15,710 nt of DNA from Lysobacterales bacterium (GTDB lineage: Bacteria; Pseudomonadota; Gammaproteobacteria; Xanthomonadales; Rhodanobacteraceae): contig JAAFHE010000013.1 in the NCBI GenBank assembly GCA_013298265.1, positions 1 to 15,710 on the forward strand, read 5' to 3'. Shown one piece after another: positions 7,788-15,710 of this stretch. A program made the translations under genes and the position numbers. The notes under the pieces are model-generated. The model saw nothing but the letters and a program-made list of their open reading frames with translations, was not told the DNA's origin and ran no database searches. Position 1 is the first letter of the stretch; each line of letters starts with the position of its first letter.

Positions 7788-9224
7788 TCATTCGTCGTCT
7801 CCGACGCCAAGGCCGTCCTCGCCGAGCAGGCCCTGGCTCTGCTCGCCGCTCAGCGACTCGACGCTGCGCAGCTTGCGCTCGATCGCGCGTGAGCGCACGC
7901 CGGCGGCGTCGATGCTGTTGCGCACGCTGTCGAGCTGGTTGCGCGTGCGCTCCAGCACCGTGCCGAACTTGCCGAACTCGGTCTTGACCGCGCCGAGCAG
8001 CAGCCAGACTTCACTGGAGCGCTTCTCGATCGCAAGCGTGCGAAAGCCCATCTGCAAGCTGTTGAGCGTCGCGCTCAGCGTGGTCGGTCCGGTCACGACG
8101 ACGCGCAGGTCGCGCTGCAGCGCCTCGAACAATCCGGGGCGGCGTATGACTTCGGCGAAAAGCCCCTCGGTGGGCAGGAACATGATCGCGAATTCCGTCG
8201 TCGACGGTACGGAAATATACTTGTCGCGAATGCTACGCGCGGCCTCGCGCACGCGGCGCTCCAGCGCGTTGCCGGCGACGGTGGCGGCCTCGGCGTCGGC
8301 GCGTTCCTGCGCGTCGAGCAGGCGCTCATAGTCTTCGCGCGGGAACTTTGCGTCGATCGGCAGCCAGACCGGCGTATCGGCGCTGCTGCCGGGCAGGCGT
8401 ATCGCGTATTCGACACGCTCCGTGGAGCCCGGCACCGTGGCCACGTTGCGCGCGTACTGATCGCCGGTCAGCAGTTGTTCGAGCAGCGCGGCGAGCTGCA
8501 CCTCGCCGAGCATGCCACGCGTCTTGACGTTGCTGAGCACACGTTTGAGGTCGCCGACGCCCTGCGCCAGGCCCTGCATCTCGCCGAGGCCGCGATGGAC
8601 CTGCTCGAGACGCTCCGATACCAGCTTGAACGATTCGCCGAGACGGGTTTCGAGCGTTGCATGCAGTTTTTCATCGACCGTGACACGCATGGCTTCTAGC
8701 TGCTTTGCATTGTCCGCCTGCAGCTCCTTGAGGCGCGTTTCGAGTGTGCTGCGCACTTCGGCCAGGCGCTGCTGGCTATGTTCGCCCTGCTCCAGCAGGC
8801 CCTGGCGCAGCAGGTCGCCGAAGCGGCTCAGCGCCTGCGCACCTTCTTCACGGGCCTTGCGCGCGTCGTCCTGCAAGGTCAGGCGCAGTGCGTCCAGGCG
8901 CTGCTCGTTGCGCTGGCCGGTCTGCTCCAGGCGCAGACCGAAATCCTCGATGCGCTGATGCTGCAGCTGCGCCAGTTGCGCGAACTGGCCCTGCACACTG
9001 TCGCGTAGCTGGTCCTGGCGCACCGATTGCTCGCCGCGGCCGGCGCGCTGTTCATCGCGCAAGGTGCGCTCCAGGCGTTCGTTGTCGTCGCGCAGGTCGC
9101 CCAGCATCTGGCGCAGCGGGGCCAGCATGTCGGTGCGGCCATGGCGCAGGATCAGCAGCTGCAGGATCAGCAGCAGCACCAGCGCCAGCACCGCGACGAG
9201 AACCAGGATTTCGAGCAGCGACAT
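7788..9224 (-). CDS. rmuC: DNA recombination protein RmuC
   Basis: RmuC is a membrane-anchored PD-(D/E)XK-nuclease-like protein that limits DNA rearrangement at short inverted repeats in E. coli. From the ATG at 9222-9224 it has 478 aa, very close to E. coli RmuC (475). The frame extends upstream to 9383, but that extension reads through a perfect terminator stem, while MSLLEILVLVAVLALVLLLI gives the expected N-terminal membrane helix (about 4-26). A long Gln/Arg/Glu-rich coiled coil follows (about 35-220). The RmuC domain spans about 225-440: KTRGMLGEVQLAALLEQLL, LPIDAKFPREDYERLL at about 288-303, YISVPSTTEFAIMFLPTEGL at about 336-355, and GPTTLSATLNSLQ. The tail is acidic. A TACACT -10-like hexamer sits at 9253-9258 with a poor -35, so expression may depend partly on read-through of the upstream terminator. 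Confidence 0.95.
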   Translation of the reverse strand: MSLLEILVLVAVLALVLLLILQLLILRHGRTDMLAPLRQMLGDLRDDNERLERTLRDEQRAGRGEQSVRQDQLRDSVQGQFAQLAQLQHQRIEDFGLRLEQTGQRNEQRLDALRLTLQDDARKAREEGAQALSRFGDLLRQGLLEQGEHSQQRLAEVRSTLETRLKELQADNAKQLEAMRVTVDEKLHATLETRLGESFKLVSERLEQVHRGLGEMQGLAQGVGDLKRVLSNVKTRGMLGEVQLAALLEQLLTGDQYARNVATVPGSTERVEYAIRLPGSSADTPVWLPIDAKFPREDYERLLDAQERADAEAATVAGNALERRVREAARSIRDKYISVPSTTEFAIMFLPTEGLFAEVIRRPGLFEALQRDLRVVVTGPTTLSATLNSLQMGFRTLAIEKRSSEVWLLLGAVKTEFGKFGTVLERTRNQLDSVRNSIDAAGVRSRAIERKLRSVESLSGEQSQGLLGEDGLGVGDDE

Positions 9225-9284
9225 GGGCGGCAGGCAGACGGGAACGGCGCCCAGTGTAGCGGCTGGCATCGCTGCGCAGCGCGC

Positions 9285-9320
9285 AAAAAAACAGCGGCGG
9301 TTCTCGCGAACCGCCGCTGT
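9285..9320 (-). terminator. Intrinsic terminator upstream of rmuC
   Basis: Read on the minus strand, ACAGCGGCGGTTC and GAACCGCCGCTGT form a perfect 13-bp stem around the loop GCGA, followed directly by a run of seven T. It is the strongest terminator in the window and ends 61 nt before the rmuC start codon. Confidence 0.9.
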
Positions 9321-9457
9321 CCCCATGCACCGTGTTGCTTTACCCCAGACCTTGTACTGCAGGTCACAACCATAGCCGCTCACGGCGACCCCACGCCGTC
9401 CGGCTTACCGGATCATGAAGCGGCATAAGCCCCCGCATGACCTTCGGCACTCCCTGT
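9285..9457 (-). ncRNA. Candidate structured RNA (sRNA or rmuC leader/attenuator)
   Basis: On the minus strand a promoter (9463-9491) predicts a start near 9457, and a strong intrinsic terminator ends at 9285, giving a transcript of about 173 nt. AGGTCA (9438-9443) pairs with TGACCT (9361-9366), enclosing an internal loop and a second stem GCCGCT/AGCGGC (9419-9424 with 9375-9380). That stem closes a three-way junction with two abutting hairpins: CCGG-TAAG-CCGG (9400-9411) and ACGGCG-TGGGGT-CGCCGT (9382-9399). TGACCT can instead pair with AGGTC at 9348-9352. The terminator's 5' arm also contains AGCGGC, which could pair with GCCGCT. A 24-codon frame starting at 9438 has a poorly spaced GAAGG and is probably incidental. 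It is not a tRNA, and I do not recognise it as 6S, SRP or tmRNA. Confidence 0.55.
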
Positions 9458-9462
9458 GGCTG

Positions 9463-9491
9463 AACGTAGTAAAAACGTTAAGCCGCGTCAA
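9463..9491 (-). promoter_or_regulatory. Sigma70-type promoter for the candidate RNA
   Basis: On the minus strand TTGACG (9486-9491) is followed by a 17-bp spacer and TACGTT (9463-9468). The -35 matches the consensus at five of six positions, while the -10 is moderate. An interrupted inverted repeat ACGTT/AACGT (9475-9479, 9490-9494) spans the -35 element and might be an operator. Confidence 0.55.
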
Positions 9492-9614
9492 CGTGCAGTG
9501 CAGCGAAACGCGGCCCGGTCTGGGAGCAGGCGCGACCGGGACGGTCGACGTTCGCCCACGGTTTGCGCCATCGCAACGCATCGAGTGAAGCCGCCGGAGG
9601 GTTGGGATCCCGAG

Positions 9615-9645
9615 CCGCGGGCAGCAGTCACCCGACTGCCCGCGG
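9615..9645 (-). terminator. GC-rich hairpin after glyS, possible terminator
   Basis: CCGCGGGCAG and CTGCCCGCGG form a perfect 10-bp stem about 20 nt past the glyS stop. An alternative inner pairing CAGTC-GGGT-GACTG is possible. No U tract follows on either strand, so it may slow decay or act with Rho rather than terminate by itself. Confidence 0.4.
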
Positions 9646-9664
9646 TCGTTGCAAGGCCGGTCTC

Positions 9665-11806
9665 TCAGCCGGCTGGCTGCAGCACGGAGATGTCGGCGAC
9701 CTGCAGGAACTGCTGGCGCAGCTCGCGCAGCAGCCGCAGCCGGTTCGCGCGTACCGCCGGGTCGTCGGCCATGACCATGACGTCCGTGAAGAACGCATCG
9801 ACCGGGCCGCGCAGCTCGCCGAGTCGCTGCAGCAGCGTCACGTAGTCGCGCTGCTGCGCCGCCTGCGTCGTGACTAGTTTTGCCGCGACCAGCGCGCCGT
9901 ACAGATCGGTTTCCGCGCCGTCACCGAGCAGGTTCGCATCGATCGCCCCGCCGTCCGCATCACCGGCCTGGCGCAGGATGTTGGCGATACGCTTGTTGGC
10001 CGCGGCCAGCGCCTCGGCTTCGGGCAAACGGGCGAAGGCGTCCACGGCACGCACGCGTGCGTCGAAATCGCCAAGATCATCCGGGTTCAAAGCCCGCACC
10101 GCTTCGAAGCGGTCAGCGGCTATGCCCGCGTCGGTGTAGTAGCCGCGCAGCCGGTCGACGATGAAATCAAGGATGTCGGCGGCCAGTTCGCGCCGGCGCG
10201 CGCCAGCATCCAGCGCCGGTGCCTTGCCGTCCTTGCCCTTGGGCAGCCCCGCAGCGAGCGCGCCGTCAGGCAGTTGCGCCAGGGCTTCGGCCAGCAGCGG
10301 TGGCAGTTCCAGCGCGAGGCCGCTTTCGATCAGCGTGCGGGCGAGTCCAAGCGCGGCGCGGCGCAGCGCGAACGGATCCTTGTTGCCGCTGGGCTTGAGG
10401 CCGACTGCGAAGATGCCGCACAGCGTGTCGATGCGTTCGGCGATCGCGAGCACCTGGCCGACCGGTCCGCTCGCGATGCCGTCGCCGGCGAAACGCGGCC
10501 GGTAGAACTCGTCCACCGCCCGCGCGACATCGGCGGGTTCGCCGTTGGCGCTCGCGTAGTAGCGGCCCATGACGCCCTGCAGCTCGGGGAACTCGCCGAC
10601 CATGCGCGTCATGAGATCGCATTTGGCCAGCGCGGCCGCACGCGTCACCTGTGCCGCGTCGACGCCGACGCGGTTGGCGATGGTACGGGCGAGTTCGGCG
10701 ACGCGGATCACCTTGTCCCAGACCGAGCCCAGCGCCTGCTGGTAGGTCACGCCCTTGAGGGTTTCGAGCTGGTCGATCAGCGGCGACTTGAGGTCTTCGT
10801 CAAAGAAAAAACGCGCATCGGCGAAGCGCGGCCGGATCACGCGTTCGTTGCCCTTGCGGATTTCGCCGGGATCCTTGCTGGCGATGTTCGCCACGCCGAT
10901 GAAATGCCGCGTGAGACGGCCGTCAGCGTCGACCACGGAGACGAATTTCTGGTTGGTCTCCATCGTCATGACCAGCGCTTCCTGCGGCACGCGCAGGAAA
11001 TCCTCCTCGAACGCGCAGGCAATCGCGACCGGCCACTCGGTCAGGTTGGCGATTTCGTCGAGCAACTCGTCGCCGAGCTGCGTACGTCCGCCGGTCTCGG
11101 CGGCGGCGCGCGCGATTTCGGCGCGGATGCGTTCGCGTCGTTCGACCGGATCGGCGAGGACGTGCGCCTCGCGCAGGCTGGCCAGCCAACTGTCCGCATC
11201 AGCGATCGACACCGCCTGGTTGTGATGGAAGCGATGGCCGCGCGATTCGCGGCCGCTGACGAGTCCCATCAATTTCGCATCAATGACCTGGTCGCCGTGC
11301 AGGATCACGAGCCAGTGCACCGGCCGCACGAAGGCATAGTCGTGATCGCCCCAGCGCATCGGCTTGGGAATCGGCAACGCTTTGAGCGCATCTACGATGA
11401 TTTCCGGCAGCAGTGCGGCCAACGGCTGGCCCGCCTGCTCGCTGCGGAAAACATACCAGGCACCCTTGTCAGTCTCGAGTTTCTGTAGCTGCTCGACCGT
11501 CGTGCCGCAGGACGCGGCGAAGCCGGCCAGCGCCTTGCTCGGCTGACCATCGCTGCCGAAGGCAGCGGCAGCGGCGGGGCCACGGCGTTCGATAGTCTGA
11601 TCGGGCTGGGCTTGCGCAACGGATGGCAGCCGCACGGCAAGGCGGCGCGGCGTGCAATATGCGGCGGCGGCATCGGCTGGGATCGCAAAGCCGCGCTTGT
11701 TGAGTCCATCCAGGATGCCGGCAGCGAAGGCGTTGGCAAGTTCGTCGATCGTGCGCGTTGGCAGTTCTTCGGTACCGATTTCGATAAGCAGCGCCTGCTC
11801 AGCCAT
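9665..11806 (-). CDS. glyS: Glycyl-tRNA synthetase beta subunit
   Basis: GlyS is the tRNA-binding subunit of the bacterial alpha2beta2 glycyl-tRNA synthetase. The product is 713 aa, slightly longer than E. coli GlyS (689). It opens with [20 protein letters not shown], the characteristic N-terminus of the family. Family features continue with [13 protein letters not shown] near 160, [20 protein letters not shown], and the HD-like region containing [20 protein letters not shown] and [13 protein letters not shown]. An Ala-rich C-terminal DALR-type anticodon-binding region ends [20 protein letters not shown]. The ATG lies inside the end of glyQ (8-nt overlap), with AGGAG about 10 nt upstream, so the two subunits are translationally coupled. 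This fits equimolar assembly. I see no disruption. Confidence 0.98.
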   Translation of the reverse strand: MAEQALLIEIGTEELPTRTIDELANAFAAGILDGLNKRGFAIPADAAAAYCTPRRLAVRLPSVAQAQPDQTIERRGPAAAAAFGSDGQPSKALAGFAASCGTTVEQLQKLETDKGAWYVFRSEQAGQPLAALLPEIIVDALKALPIPKPMRWGDHDYAFVRPVHWLVILHGDQVIDAKLMGLVSGRESRGHRFHHNQAVSIADADSWLASLREAHVLADPVERRERIRAEIARAAAETGGRTQLGDELLDEIANLTEWPVAIACAFEEDFLRVPQEALVMTMETNQKFVSVVDADGRLTRHFIGVANIASKDPGEIRKGNERVIRPRFADARFFFDEDLKSPLIDQLETLKGVTYQQALGSVWDKVIRVAELARTIANRVGVDAAQVTRAAALAKCDLMTRMVGEFPELQGVMGRYYASANGEPADVARAVDEFYRPRFAGDGIASGPVGQVLAIAERIDTLCGIFAVGLKPSGNKDPFALRRAALGLARTLIESGLALELPPLLAEALAQLPDGALAAGLPKGKDGKAPALDAGARRRELAADILDFIVDRLRGYYTDAGIAADRFEAVRALNPDDLGDFDARVRAVDAFARLPEAEALAAANKRIANILRQAGDADGGAIDANLLGDGAETDLYGALVAAKLVTTQAAQQRDYVTLLQRLGELRGPVDAFFTDVMVMADDPAVRANRLRLLRELRQQFLQVADISVLQPAG

Positions 11807-12716
11807 GGGCCTTCTCCTGGCGATTCTTCAGTCCGGGAAAGCCGAGCTTCTCGCGCTGCGCGAAATACGCCTCGGCCACGCCGCGGGCCAGCGTACGCAC
11901 CCGCAGGATGTAGCGCTGGCGTTCGGTCACGCTGATCGCGCGGCGCGCGTCGAGCAGGTTGAAACTGTGCGAGGCCTTGCACACCTGTTCGTAGGCCGGC
12001 AGCGGCAGTTTTGCCGCGATGAGCTTTTTCGCCTCGGACTCGCAGACGTCGAACCAATGCAGCAGCTCAGTAACGTTCGCGTGTTCGAAGTTGTATGTGG
12101 ATTGTTCCACTTCGTTCTGGTGGAACACGTCGCCGTAGGTGACCACGCCGTGCGGCGCGACGGTCCAGACCAGGTCATAGACGTTGTCGACGTTCTGCAG
12201 ATACATCGCCAGGCGCTCCAGGCCATAGGTGATTTCACCCGTGACCGGACGGCATTCGATACCGCCGGCCTGCTGGAAATAGGTGAACTGGGTCACTTCC
12301 ATGCCATTGAGCCAGACTTCCCAGCCCAGGCCCCAGGCGCCGAGCGTCGGCGATTCCCAGTTGTCCTCGACGAAGCGCAGGTCGTGGGTCAGCGGGTCGA
12401 GTCCGAGCGCACGCAGCGAGCCGATATACAAGTCCAGAATGTTGTCCGGGTTCGGTTTGAGCACGACCTGGTATTGGTAGTAGTGCTGCAGGCGATTCGG
12501 GTTTTCGCCGTAGCGGCCGTCGGTAGGCCGGCGCGACGGCTGCACGTACGCCGCAGCCCAGGGCTCGGGGCCGAGCGCACGCAGGAAGGTGGCCGGATGG
12601 AACGTGCCGGCGCCGACTTCGGTGTCGAACGGCTGGATCAGTACGCAGCCCTGTTCCGCCCAATAGCGGTTGAGGGTCTGTATCACGTCCTGGAACGTGG
12701 GCGTCGGCGTAGACAT
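11799..12716 (-). CDS. glyQ: Glycyl-tRNA synthetase alpha subunit
   Basis: GlyQ is the catalytic class II subunit that activates glycine with ATP. From the ATG at 12714-12716 the protein is 305 aa (E. coli GlyQ has 303). The frame stays open far upstream, but family sequence begins at [20 protein letters not shown], and a longer start would run into the divergent gene. Diagnostic blocks are [20 protein letters not shown] at about 40-59, [20 protein letters not shown] at about 61-80, [19 protein letters not shown] at about 131-149, and class II motif 3 in [14 protein letters not shown] at about 161-174. It overlaps glyS by 8 nt. A divergent ATPase gene starts 73 bp away, so the two share a compact promoter region. 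Confidence 0.98.
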   Translation of the reverse strand: MSTPTPTFQDVIQTLNRYWAEQGCVLIQPFDTEVGAGTFHPATFLRALGPEPWAAAYVQPSRRPTDGRYGENPNRLQHYYQYQVVLKPNPDNILDLYIGSLRALGLDPLTHDLRFVEDNWESPTLGAWGLGWEVWLNGMEVTQFTYFQQAGGIECRPVTGEITYGLERLAMYLQNVDNVYDLVWTVAPHGVVTYGDVFHQNEVEQSTYNFEHANVTELLHWFDVCESEAKKLIAAKLPLPAYEQVCKASHSFNLLDARRAISVTERQRYILRVRTLARGVAEAYFAQREKLGFPGLKNRQEKAHG

Positions 12717-12752
12717 GGTGTGGCTCACGAAAGGGCTACGGCAAAGCGCGCT

Positions 12753-12758
12753 AGTATA
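12753..12758 (-). promoter_or_regulatory. -10 element of the glyQS promoter
   Basis: TATACT on the minus strand sits 37 nt before the glyQ ATG, so the transcript would start near 12746. There is no good -35 at 16-18 bp (CTGTGG at 17 bp is weak). The plus strand of the same nearly symmetrical CTAGTATAG could serve the divergent ATPase gene, but less convincingly. Confidence 0.5.
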
Positions 12759-12789
12759 GCCAGCGCTCCGCCGTCCCACAGGAATCGCC

Positions 12790-14634
12790 ATGGCCACCAA
12801 CCCGCAGCGCCCCGTCGCGGCCAATGCTCCGGCGCCCACCGCCGCGAGCACGCCGGTCAAGCTGGGCCTGCACGGAAGGCTGGAGCTCGACGAAACCCTG
12901 ATGGCGCTGGTGCAGGATGGCCTGCTCGCCGCCGAGGACGCGCGCCGCATCCGCGCCGACTCGCGCAGCACCAAGGACAAGCTCGCCCTGCACCCGCTGG
13001 TCCTCGTGGCCAATCTCAAGCCGATCGACCAGCGCAATCCCGGCAAGCCGCTGGGCCTGGAGCTGCTCACGCAATGGCTGGCGGAAAAGTCCGACCTGCC
13101 GTATCTGCGTATCGATCCGATGAAGATCGACGTCAAGGCGGTGACCCAGGTCATCTCGCACCAGTACGCGACGCGCTATCGCATCCTTCCGGTCGCGGTC
13201 GCGCCGGAGAAGGTCACGATCGCCTCGGCTGAACCCTTCGACGCACGCTGGGTCAACGACCTCGGGCACATCCTGCGTCGCGAGATCGTGCGGGTCGTAT
13301 CGAGCCCGCTCGACGTCAACCGTTACCTTGCCGAGTTCTTCGGCGTACAGCGCTCGATCCAGCGCGCCAAGGACGCCAAGGGCGACAGCGGCTACGACCC
13401 GTCGACACTGCTGAACTTCGAGCAGCTGCTGGAGCTCGGCAAATCCGGGGACATCGGCGCGGACGACCGCCATGTCGTGCACATCGTCGACTGGCTGCTG
13501 CAATACGCCTTCGATCAGCGCGCCTCGGACATTCATCTGGAGCCGCGACGCGAAGCGGGCAACATCCGCTTTCGCATCGACGGCAACATGCTCAAGGTGT
13601 TCGAATTTCCCCCGCCGGTAATGACGGCGGTGACCGCGCGCATCAAGATCCTCGGTCGCATGGATCTTGCGGAAAAGCGCCGGCCGCAGGACGGGCGCAT
13701 CAAGACGCGTTCGCCGGGCGGGCGCGAAGTCGAGCTGCGCCTGTCGACGATGCCGACGGCTTTCGGCGAAAAGATCGTCATGCGCATCTTCGACCCGGAC
13801 ATCGTGGTCAAGGAGTTTCGCCAGATCGGGTTCTCCATGGATGAGGAAAACCTCTGGCGCTCGATGGTCGAGCGGCCGCACGGCATCGTGCTGGTGACCG
13901 GTCCCACCGGCTCGGGCAAGACGACGACGCTGTATTCGACGCTGAAGCATCTGGCCACGCCGGATCTCAACGTCTGCACGGTGGAAGACCCGATTGAAAT
14001 GGTCAGCCCCGAGTTCAACCAGATGCAGGTGCAGCCGGCCATCGACCTGGATTTCGCCGCGGGCGTACGTACGCTGCTGCGCCAGGATCCGGACATCATC
14101 ATGGTCGGCGAAATCCGCGACCTCGAGACCGCGCAGATGGCCGTGCAGGCGTCACTGACGGGTCACCTGGTGCTGTCGACGCTGCACACCAACGACGCGC
14201 CGACAGCCGTCACGCGACTCCTTGATCTAGGCGTTCCGCATTACCTGATCCAGTCGACCTTGACCGGCGTCGTGGCGCAACGCCTAGTCCGCACGCTTTG
14301 TCCACACTGCAAGACGGCACTGCCGGTGGAGCCGCGCGCATGGGACGCTCTGACGCACCGCTGGAACCTGGCGTTGCCCGAGCGCACGCAGGGGCCGGTC
14401 GGCTGCCTCGAATGCCGCAATACCGGGTTCCTTGGCCGCACCGGCATCTATGAGATGTTGCGCATCACCACCAAGCTGCGCCAGCTGATCCAGGCCGATA
14501 CCGACCTGGTCAAGTTCGGCGAGGCGGCGCTGAGCGATGGCATGCGGCCGCTGCGCATATCCGCCGCGGCCCAGGTCGCCCGCGGCGTGACGACCGTGGC
14601 CGAGGTCATGACGGTATTGCCTCCGATCGAGTAG
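12790..14634 (+). CDS. GspE/PilB-family type II secretion / type IV pilus ATPase
   Basis: These hexameric cytoplasmic ATPases power pseudopilus or pilus assembly. The product is 614 aa, longer than E. coli GspE (about 490) or PilB (about 566). An N-terminal T2SSE-type domain covers about 60-185. A linker leads to the first part of the motor ([20 protein letters not shown] at about 238-257). The P-loop is GPTGSGKTT at 371-379. Asp-box residues lie around TVEDPIEM (about 397-404), Walker B in [12 protein letters not shown] (433-444), and the His box in [16 protein letters not shown] (about 458-473). Two CxxC pairs (504/507 and 539/542) form the zinc-binding tetracysteine typical of GspE. All key residues are present. 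No other secretion or pilin gene is in the window, so which machine it serves is open. A weak AGGA precedes the ATG. Confidence 0.93.
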   Translation: MATNPQRPVAANAPAPTAASTPVKLGLHGRLELDETLMALVQDGLLAAEDARRIRADSRSTKDKLALHPLVLVANLKPIDQRNPGKPLGLELLTQWLAEKSDLPYLRIDPMKIDVKAVTQVISHQYATRYRILPVAVAPEKVTIASAEPFDARWVNDLGHILRREIVRVVSSPLDVNRYLAEFFGVQRSIQRAKDAKGDSGYDPSTLLNFEQLLELGKSGDIGADDRHVVHIVDWLLQYAFDQRASDIHLEPRREAGNIRFRIDGNMLKVFEFPPPVMTAVTARIKILGRMDLAEKRRPQDGRIKTRSPGGREVELRLSTMPTAFGEKIVMRIFDPDIVVKEFRQIGFSMDEENLWRSMVERPHGIVLVTGPTGSGKTTTLYSTLKHLATPDLNVCTVEDPIEMVSPEFNQMQVQPAIDLDFAAGVRTLLRQDPDIIMVGEIRDLETAQMAVQASLTGHLVLSTLHTNDAPTAVTRLLDLGVPHYLIQSTLTGVVAQRLVRTLCPHCKTALPVEPRAWDALTHRWNLALPERTQGPVGCLECRNTGFLGRTGIYEMLRITTKLRQLIQADTDLVKFGEAALSDGMRPLRISAAAQVARGVTTVAEVMTVLPPIE

Positions 14635-14638
14635 CGGC

Positions 14639-15364
14639 GTGGATCGACTCCTCATCCTTCAGACCGGCACGACCTTGCCGCGGCTCGCGGCGCGGCGTGG
14701 CGACTTTGCCGCGTGGTTCATCCGGGCCGTGGGCCTGCGGCGCAGCGACGTCGATACCGTGCGCGTGGATCGCGGCGAAGCGTTGCCATCGGCTGGACGC
14801 TTTGCTGCGGTTCTCGTGACCGGCTCGGCGAGCATGGTGACCGAGCGCGCCGACTGGAGCGAACGCACCGCCGCGTGGCTTGCCTTGGCAGCGCGAAGCA
14901 ATGCCGTGCCGGTACTCGGCATCTGCTACGGCCATCAGTTGCTGGCGCACGGCCTGGGCGGCCGGGTGGACTGGAATCCCCTGGGGCGGCAGATCGGCAC
15001 TCAGTCGCTGCAGACGGCTGCGCAGGCGACGACCGATCCGCTGTTCGCCGCAGTGGCTCCCGGGTTCCGTGCGCAGACCACTCACCAGCAATCCGTCATC
15101 GAGGCACCGCCTGGTGCACAGGTACTGGCGAGCTCGTCACTCGACCCGCATCAGGCGCTGCGTTTCGGCGAGCGGGCCTGGGGGCTTCAATTCCATCCGG
15201 AGTTCAGTGCGGGAATCATGGCGGGCTATATCCGTGGCCGACGCGAGCGCCTTGTCAGTGAAGGGCTGGATCCGGCACGGCTACTGCGCGAATGCGGCCC
15301 GACGCCGCAGGCGCGCTGGCTGCTTCGGAGTTTCGTGCGGCTGGCGCGGGTTGGCGGCCTGTGA
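14639..15364 (+). CDS. Class I glutamine amidotransferase domain protein (GMP synthase-like)
   Basis: The product is a 241-aa stand-alone class I (GATase1) glutaminase domain. The nucleophile elbow is GICYGHQL with Cys96, and the rest of the triad is His186 and Glu188 in LQFHPEF, so the enzyme should be active. It starts with GTG 4 nt after the ATPase stop codon and has no clear ribosome-binding site, suggesting translational coupling. The N-terminal LLILQTGTTLP supports this start. Family members include free-standing gamma-glutamyl hydrolase-like and GMP-synthase-like proteins. The acceptor of the released ammonia is unknown, as no synthetase partner lies here. The pairing with a secretion ATPase is unexplained. 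Confidence 0.88.
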   Translation: MDRLLILQTGTTLPRLAARRGDFAAWFIRAVGLRRSDVDTVRVDRGEALPSAGRFAAVLVTGSASMVTERADWSERTAAWLALAARSNAVPVLGICYGHQLLAHGLGGRVDWNPLGRQIGTQSLQTAAQATTDPLFAAVAPGFRAQTTHQQSVIEAPPGAQVLASSSLDPHQALRFGERAWGLQFHPEFSAGIMAGYIRGRRERLVSEGLDPARLLRECGPTPQARWLLRSFVRLARVGGL

Positions 15365-15370
15365 GCTTCA

Positions 15371-15388
15371 TCGTCGCGGCTGCGACGA
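15371..15388 (+). terminator. Hairpin just after the amidotransferase gene
   Basis: TCGTCGC-GGCT-GCGACGA is a perfect 7-bp stem with a tetraloop, 6 nt past the stop codon. It has no U tract, so its role as a terminator is uncertain. Confidence 0.35.
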
Positions 15389-15487
15389 GTAGAAATGTGC
15401 GCTGGTCGACTTTGGTCGAAGGTTCCGGGCGAGAGATCTTCCAAACTTGCGCGAGTCGTTACCTGGATTCGTCAGCGTTGCAAAAGC

Positions 15488-15512
15488 AAACGCCGCGCAG
15501 TGCGCGGCGTTT
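15488..15512. terminator. Strong hairpin between convergent genes, likely bidirectional terminator
   Basis: AAACGCCGCGC and GCGCGGCGTTT form a perfect 11-bp stem around a 3-nt loop. Read on the minus strand it is followed by GTTTGCTTTTG, a reasonable U-rich tail for the gene ending at 15561. On the plus strand only TTT follows. Confidence 0.7.
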
Positions 15513-15560
15513 GGATGTCTTGCGGATCGGGCCTTGCTGGCCGCAGAAACGCAGAGAGCA

Positions 15561-15710
15561 TTACTTGCGGCCCTTGCCGCCCTTGCGCAGACCAGCCAGC
15601 GGATCCGGCAGCTTCAGGCCGCCCAGATAGTCGTTGATGGCTTCGTTGGTCACATCGTACAGCGGGCGGCCCATCACGGCTGCTGCTGCCTTGAGGCTGT
15701 CGCGCATGCG
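15561..15710 (-). CDS. C-terminal end of an unrecognised protein (5' part outside window)
   Basis: On the minus strand 49 codons are open from the window edge to a TAA at 15561-15563. The visible end includes RPLYDVTNEAINDYLGGLKL, LPDPLAGLRKG, and a basic tail GGKGRK. I do not recognise the family. Good codon structure for a GC-rich gene, a mixed hydrophobic/charged composition, and the terminator hairpin 48 nt beyond the stop support a real gene. It converges with the amidotransferase gene. Confidence 0.75.
   Translation of the reverse strand, partial: RMRDSLKAAAAVMGRPLYDVTNEAINDYLGGLKLPDPLAGLRKGGKGRK

Larger units (their letters stand above)
9225..9664. other. Intergenic region between glyS and rmuC
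   Basis: The 440-bp gap lies between co-oriented minus-strand genes. It carries a GC hairpin close to glyS (9615-9645), a sigma70-like promoter (9463-9491), a structured RNA candidate (9285-9457) and its terminator (9285-9320). I see nothing further between about 9492 and 9614 except a short GACCG-GGA-CGGTC hairpin. Short plus-strand reading frames here show no recognisable product. Confidence 0.7.

Noticed and set aside
9225..9383. N-terminal extension of rmuC to a GTG at 9383
   Set aside because: It would translate through the perfect terminator stem and U tract; the internal ATG gives the normal family length and N-terminal membrane helix.
9364..9438. 24-codon frame inside the candidate RNA, possible leader peptide
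   Set aside because: The possible ribosome-binding site is too close to the ATG and the frame spans the stems; it has no run of one amino acid that would suggest classical attenuation.
10274..11488. 404-codon plus-strand open frame
   Set aside because: Antisense shadow of glyS.
11652..13232. 526-codon plus-strand open frame crossing glyS, glyQ and the divergent ATPase start
   Set aside because: It overlaps three well-supported genes and has no family signature.
12751..13950. 399-codon minus-strand open frame
   Set aside because: Antisense shadow of the GspE-type ATPase.

Overview
The window is about 15.7 kb of GC-rich (roughly 65 %) bacterial chromosome with closely packed, mostly housekeeping genes. 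Several traits point to a gammaproteobacterium of the order Xanthomonadales/Lysobacterales: a large TonB-dependent receptor with a regulatory-like N-terminal domain, argS followed by an FtsN-like SPOR gene, a two-subunit GlyQ/GlyS glycyl-tRNA synthetase, and intergenic palindromes with CCCCTT/AAGGGG cores. The family and genus are not certain. I see no transposase, integrase, phage gene or CRISPR array.

Layout from left to right. (1) A TonB-dependent outer-membrane receptor on the minus strand runs off the left edge, so its C-terminus is missing. (2) A 600-bp regulatory gap contains an AT-rich patch, a LacI-type operator-like site and two perfect DnaA-box matches. It ends in a good sigma70-type promoter for argS. 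(3) argS (arginyl-tRNA synthetase) and a SPOR-domain membrane protein form a plus-strand pair. (4) A 390-bp convergent gap holds two long palindromic REP-like units. (5) On the minus strand lie a secreted DUF4139 protein and rmuC. (6) The 440-bp gap between rmuC and glyS holds a candidate structured RNA of about 173 nt, with its own promoter and a strong intrinsic terminator. (7) glyQ and glyS overlap by 8 nt on the minus strand. (8) Divergent from glyQ, a GspE/PilB-type secretion ATPase is followed 4 nt later by a class I glutamine amidotransferase. (9) The last 49 codons of an unrecognised minus-strand gene reach the right edge, behind a strong bidirectional-looking hairpin.

Two aminoacyl-tRNA synthetases (Arg, Gly), a divisome-type SPOR protein and the DNA-rearrangement-limiting protein RmuC make this mainly a core-genome region. 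The signal most worth a second look is the RNA between glyS and rmuC. Read on the minus strand, it has a TTGACG-17-TACGTT promoter, a compact three-way-junction fold, mutually exclusive pairings, and a 13-bp GC-rich terminator with a U tract ending 61 nt before the rmuC start codon. It could be a free-standing sRNA or an attenuator leader of rmuC. I could not match it to a known RNA family by eye. The REP-like pair and the DnaA-box cluster are the next most interesting features.
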